64,000 nt of DNA, from positions 581,679-645,678 of the forward strand of contig NW_019773958.1 of NCBI RefSeq assembly GCF_001039355.2. Direction: 5' to 3'. This document shows positions 63,997 through 64,000 of the stretch, piece by piece. Below the pieces are notes generated by a model, which worked only from the letters and a program-made list of their open reading frames with translations, ran no database searches and was not told the DNA's origin. A program made the position numbers and the translations under genes. Each line of letters begins with the position of its first letter. The first letter of the stretch is position 1. This DNA is from Lingula anatina. Its lineage: Eukaryota; Brachiopoda; Lingulata; Lingulida; Lingulidae.

Positions 63997-64000
63997 TTTC

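Larger units (their letters stand above)
59792..64000. repeat. Allelic duplication 3, copy B (GOLGA5 3' region)
   Basis: Second copy of 49888-54413, starting in GOLGA5 intron 12 and running to the poly(G) run at the window edge, which matches the end of copy A. Differences are scattered substitutions, short indels, the absence of the Tc1-type element and the presence of a 546-bp fold-back element. It is most simply the other haplotype, so a second allele of the SNAP gene would be expected just past the window. Confidence 0.93.

Noticed and set aside
1-64000. CRISPR arrays, operons, bacterial or viral genes, rRNA or tRNA genes
   Set aside because: None were seen. The repeats present are eukaryotic transposons, microsatellites and assembly duplications.

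Overview
The window looks like animal nuclear DNA: AT-rich, intron-rich, with GT-AG introns, microsatellites, short inverted-repeat transposons and a Tc1-type element. The proteins are metazoan, and the level of polymorphism and short transposon content suggest a highly heterozygous, probably marine, invertebrate. A lophotrochozoan would fit, but I cannot place it more precisely from sequence alone. Three single N bases (25991, 29706, 59791) each sit exactly at the join of a direct duplication. I read these as places where overlapping or allelic contigs were laid end to end instead of merged.

Layout. (1) 1-24250, plus strand: the 3' part of a sodium/calcium exchanger gene (SLC8/NCX). It has five confident coding exons between 8993 and 20331, a candidate 24-base cassette microexon at 7053-7076, long introns carrying several small transposons, and a long 3' UTR. 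(2) 24969-about 29500, minus strand: an unidentified multi-exon gene, convergent with NCX and broken up by two duplications. (3) 33258-39263, minus strand: a complete 14-exon DPH6 (diphthine-ammonia ligase) of 652 residues, in which the ATP-pyrophosphatase domain is followed by RidA/YjgF-like domains. (4) 39264-39410: a short bidirectional promoter with ETS-like and NRF1-like sites. (5) 40429-50638, plus strand: a complete 14-exon golgin-84 gene (GOLGA5) of 734 residues ending in a membrane anchor. (6) 56198-59790, minus strand: an alpha/beta-SNAP gene lacking its 5' end, with two homologous 174-base exons in tandem that look mutually exclusive. (7) 59792-64000: a second, allelic copy of the GOLGA5 3' region at 49888-54413.

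The clearest biology is the SNAP exon pair. The two exons are equal in length, share phase 0-0, and are separated by an intron of only 71 bases, so one SNARE-disassembly adaptor gene could make two versions. Golgin-84 (Golgi tethering and structure) and SNAP (SNARE recycling) both act in membrane traffic and lie tail to tail, but nothing in the sequence shows shared regulation. Comparing the two allelic copies of the GOLGA5 3' region shows two transposon insertions with their empty sites: a Tc1-type element with a TA target duplication in one copy, and a fold-back element with a TTA target duplication in the other.
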